From Ananas comosus (lineage: Eukaryota; Streptophyta; Magnoliopsida; Poales; Bromeliaceae): a stretch of 64,000 nt of DNA. The translations under genes were made by a program, and so were the position numbers. Position 1 is the first letter of the stretch; every line of letters begins with the position of its first letter. Shown one piece after another: positions 60,500 through 64,000 of this stretch. Below the pieces are notes generated by a model. That model was not told the DNA's origin. It saw only the letters and a list, made by a program, of their open reading frames with translations, and ran no database searches. The DNA lies in the NCBI RefSeq assembly GCF_001540865.1, contig NC_033622.1, positions 15,752,647-15,816,646 on the forward strand, given 5' to 3'.

Positions 60500-60635
60500 T
60501 TGCTTCGTCTATTTATTTTAAAAAAAAATGAACTCAGCTAGATATGTGAAACAACAAGATCTCGAACTTGGAACATCGATCGGGTACCAACTATCTAATC
60601 CTTAGCCAGTTGCGCTAAGTATAGTCGGTGATCCT
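60500..60635 (-). mobile_element. tRNA-derived SINE, copy 4
   Basis: Minus-strand copy: B-box complement GATCTCGAAC and A-box complement CTTAGCCAGTTGCGCTAA are well kept. No clear target duplication, so older or truncated. Confidence 0.65.
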
Positions 60636-61062
60636 TGCGATAGGGATTGGTGAGAGAATATGGAGGGTCCTCTTTATGAAATGGACTAGGTGGAAGTCCA
60701 ACTCCTCACCTATAGAGATAGAGATGAGATTATACATAAATAACATGCGTGAGTTGGAGAATAGCAAATCACTTAGAAGGGCTAGTTTGGGAAATAGTAT
60801 TATGGGAACCCACCACCAAACTCCACCATCCCATGTGCATCCACCATGGGCCATGGGCCATGTTCATTCCCCCGTGCCTTTCAAATAGCAATTCTTTGTC
60901 CTTCTTCAAAGATAGCTCCAGTCTCTCTCTCTCTCCCTCCATGTCCTCTCCCTCTCAATCCCTCGATAAATGCCGATAGTTATTTGTACTTGATCTGACG
61001 GATCGTAATGAGAAGAAAAAAATTATACACTGTAACGCCAAACTACTGGAATTTTTAGTTGT
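60636..61062. other. Intergenic, nothing firm
   Basis: Contains a tandem CCATGGGC and a CT-rich stretch around 60920-60960. No gene model. Confidence 0.4.
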
Positions 61063-61075
61063 AAAGCATGAGATA

Positions 61076-61238
61076 CACCGACCGTTCCTAAAGCAAATGA
61101 CAAAGGGCTTGGTGGTTGGTATCCGAGACCCAAATTCGAATCCTAGTTGATTCACGTTTCTAGTTAAGTTTATCTCTAAATGAAATAAACGAAGCGTGGA
61201 TCGTGCTACCTCTCTCTAAAAAAAAAAAAGAAAAGAAA
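61076..61238 (+). mobile_element. tRNA-derived SINE, copy 5, recent
   Basis: Head ACCGACCGTTCCTAAAGC, A-box-like ATGACAAAGGGCTTGGTGG, B-box ATTCGAATCCTAG, A-rich tail. A perfect 13-bp target duplication AAAGCATGAGATA lies at 61063-61075 and 61239-61251. Confidence 0.92.
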
Positions 61239-61251
61239 AAAGCATGAGATA

Positions 61252-62851
61252 GGTGGGTGAGGGCGTGGATAGGAGTACTATACGTGAGAATTCAAAATAT
61301 GTACACTATGATGTTTAGGGCGCTAACTGGCTAAAGTCATGTTTGATTAATCTCTAAAAATGTTCTTGAGAAATCAACATTGCATGCATTTGGGAGTTGG
61401 TGATCGATTTAATTTTAATTTTGAGCCTTGGTTAATTACAAATTGCAAACATAGTTACAAATTAAATACATGTGAATTCTCAGTAAGAGAAATGCAAAGC
61501 CGATCGTACTAGGCACTTGCTGAAAGTCTTAAATCTGCAGTCACCAAATTGAAGTTCTCATCGTATTAGAATATATATACACCTTTAACACATAAACAAA
61601 AAATGCGTAATCATAACGGTATTATAAAATGTAACTTAGACTTCGTTTGAGATTGTGGGGAGATTGCGTTACGTACGATCAGAAAGTACGTTAGAAAAGT
61701 ATATTGTTTGTTTCCGTACATAATATCGCGTTCTGCATATCGCGATGAGTCGGTTAGGGTATATTTTCTACAGTTCTACCGGAAAACGCAGAAATATATC
61801 CCTATATACTTTTACACCAACTCTATTTTATCTAATAGCGTCACATAGGCTTCAATACTAGACTAAGTGTGCTAATGAATCAGTTTATACACATCATAGT
61901 TTGTTTATCAATTTAACATCTAATTAACGGGTCATCCTTGATATTCGACAATTTAATTTATACTTAGCAGCAGTTAGCTTACTAGCTACTTGAGCTGATC
62001 CTCGATGTGATCATAAAATAATAAAATATTGTGTTTAGTTAATAGTATCCTTGATGGGGACTCAACATTGATTCTACCGCATAAAATTTATGGCTTTTTA
62101 TTTTCACAAACAATCTAACACTAAGTCAAACTCATCTAAATTTTTATAATGAGTTATAGAAAAATACTGCATGTACACACCTATTTAGACATTATAAATC
62201 TTACACCCCATATTTATATACTAAAATTTCTAAAATTTTGTATATTTTTAGTATAAAAAAATTTTGATAGCACAAATAAAAAACATGAATTGTCGGGTGA
62301 GTAAATTGTAAAATATACACATAATCTAAAGTGTACAAACAACACAGTTTTAAAAATATAATAGCAATAGGTCAGAAACCTCAATGTCACGCAACATGGT
62401 CATTATTTTTGTAGGTACATTAGATGCATCATGCATGACATCATGCACGCATGTATGATATAGCCGAACATTAAAACTTATTTGAATCGCAATTAATAGC
62501 CACCTTACTAGCCTTCTCAATTCAGGGTCATTAAAAAATATATGGAAACTATTGCTTGTAAAGCCTAGCTATTTATGTACTTAAATTATTGCAAGGCAAA
62601 AAGGGGAAATAAAAAAGGTATCTAATCTAATGCATATAATAATTTCCATGAATTCGGGATAAAAAATGTGGGGAAATTAAAGACGATGAGCTCAATTGCG
62701 GTTTCTTACACATTTTGTTTCCTATAATTTGAAAAGAAAATAGAACGAGGTAATAATTTCACCGAACATATATATCATTGTAACAAAGGAAAATCCGCAT
62801 CAGTAGATAAGCTGATTCTCAATTTAAAAAGGCCAAAGAATTGAATTCTTA
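61252..62851. other. Intergenic, nothing recognised
   Basis: AT-rich, no coherent ORFs, no repeat ends seen. Confidence 0.5.
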
Positions 62852-63283
62852 GCCACCGTTTGGTTGGGGGTTAAGGGGTGGAATAACCCCTTAACCCCCA
62901 ATTTATACTCAAACACCACTCTTAAGGGGTGGGGTTTACTAACCCCACCCCAAATCGGATTAGTGGGGTTTACTAACCCCACTGCCCCTCCCAACTTTAA
63001 CCCCGCACGCATCCCGAGCCCTCACATTTTTCTTCTTTATTTATCATTAACCCCACTCCCCCTCCCAACTTTAACCCGCACGCATCTCGAGCCCTCACAT
63101 TTTTCTTCTTTATCAATCATTATCTTCTTATCCCACCTACTCCAACCAAACACTTTTTTTCACTATCCTAGACTAACTCCAGCCTCCAACCAAACACAAA
63201 AAAATTTTAACACCATTTTAACCCTGAACTTAACCCTATCCCTGGAATAGCTACTTTTTCTTAACCCCGAACCAAACGGTGGC
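62852..63283. mobile_element. PIF/Harbinger-like MITE with internal tandem repeat
   Basis: Ends GCCACCGTTTGGTTGGGG and CCCCGAACCAAACGGTGGC, flanked by TTA (62849-62851 and 63284-63286). Two 74-bp tandem units (about 62975-63121) carry CCTCCCAACTTTAACC and GAGCCCTCACATTTTTCTTC. No transposase. Confidence 0.9.
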
Positions 63284-64000
63284 TTAAGACTTGGATGGGG
63301 TTTCTAAAAATGGTAACAAATATATATTTGAATGAGCGAGCTAGAAGCCTAGAATTGTGTCCAAAATGATGTCAACATGAAAAACTGCATGATTGTTAGG
63401 GCTAGTTTTTGCATACAAATTAATCAGCAGATATTTTGTAGAGTAATATTGTCAGTTTCGAGTAGTACAAAGTAAAATTTATGCCAATTAATTAGCATCA
63501 TTACAGCAACCACTAATGCTAAATTGACTCAAAGAAAGCGAGGCCACAAATAATTAGGCTAATTAATGCATGCTAACCTATTACTCATCTATCCATGGGC
63601 AAGGTATGGAGAAGAAAATCAAATCAAATAAACTTTCCTCCATAGCAGATTAGGTGCTGCCACGTGTGTAATGAATTTCTCACAAAAATACATAATTTTG
63701 GTACTGTGCAACATAGCTGTTCACATTTGATGCAGAAATTTTCTGCGCACCAGATTATAGAAAAATAATGCTGGCCTTCATGTTGAAGTTAAAGCAGGGC
63801 GAGTTTCCTCGGATGTCAAAACATAAATTGTTCGACAAAAGAAAAGAAGAGAAGAGAAAAGAAAAGATAAATTCTACGCATGCACTACCGATATAAAAAA
63901 AAAAAAAAGAATAGATATTATTTAAGATGAGATCTACATAACGGCAGTATAAAGACAATTGGTACCAAAATATAGCAAACTTATATATCAATACGTATTT
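63284..64000. other. Intergenic, nothing recognised
   Basis: AT-rich with an AGAAGAGAAAAG-type purine run near 63840. No gene. Confidence 0.5.

Overview
This is plant nuclear DNA, most likely from a monocot. Genes are intron-rich, first exons are GC-rich, intergenic DNA is AT-rich, and (TA)n and (CT)n microsatellites, MITEs and SINEs are frequent. A pineapple-like commelinid would fit, but the species cannot be fixed from the sequence alone. There is no bacterial, organellar or viral gene content. Five single N positions (12717, 22383, 23890, 41967, 58672) look like contig joins.

Layout. 0-2 kb: a plus-strand DNA-3-methyladenine glycosylase I (TAG) family gene with five exons. 3.4-5.4 kb: a minus-strand single-exon type II phosphatidylinositol 4-kinase gamma with a ubiquitin-like domain, and a likely non-coding leader exon near 6.6-6.9 kb. 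7-25.7 kb: gene-poor, repeat-dense DNA. Its one probable gene locus is a head-to-head pair of 59-codon homologous small ORFs (14905-15084 minus, 15716-15895 plus), each with its own TATA box and sharing W-box motifs. 26.3-34.1 kb: a twelve-exon plus-strand BIM1-type bHLH factor of brassinosteroid signalling. 37.5-40.9 kb: an eight-exon minus-strand RRT1-like rhamnogalacturonan I rhamnosyltransferase (GT106). 47.2-56.9 kb: an eleven-exon minus-strand S9A (oligopeptidase B-like) serine peptidase. From 57 kb the window is again gene-poor, but it opens with a perfect snRNA-type upstream sequence element plus TATA box in front of a foldable region.

Repeats fall into recognisable families. One is a tRNA-derived SINE, four of whose copies have target duplications. 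A second is a group of PIF/Harbinger-like MITEs with TTA or TCA target duplications and CGTTTGGTT ends. A third is a set of MITEs that sit inside or against (TA)n microsatellites and share a GAGTYRGGCT-type terminus. There are also two kinds of foldback element and a few tRNA-iMet primer-binding-site footprints of decayed LTR elements.

The protein genes are unrelated housekeeping, signalling, cell-wall and protease functions, as expected for ordinary plant gene order; they do not form a pathway. The strongest candidates for something undescribed are the divergent small-peptide pair and the snRNA-type promoter upstream of the S9A gene. Two introns use GC-AG splice sites, and one S9A exon junction is out of phase by one base.
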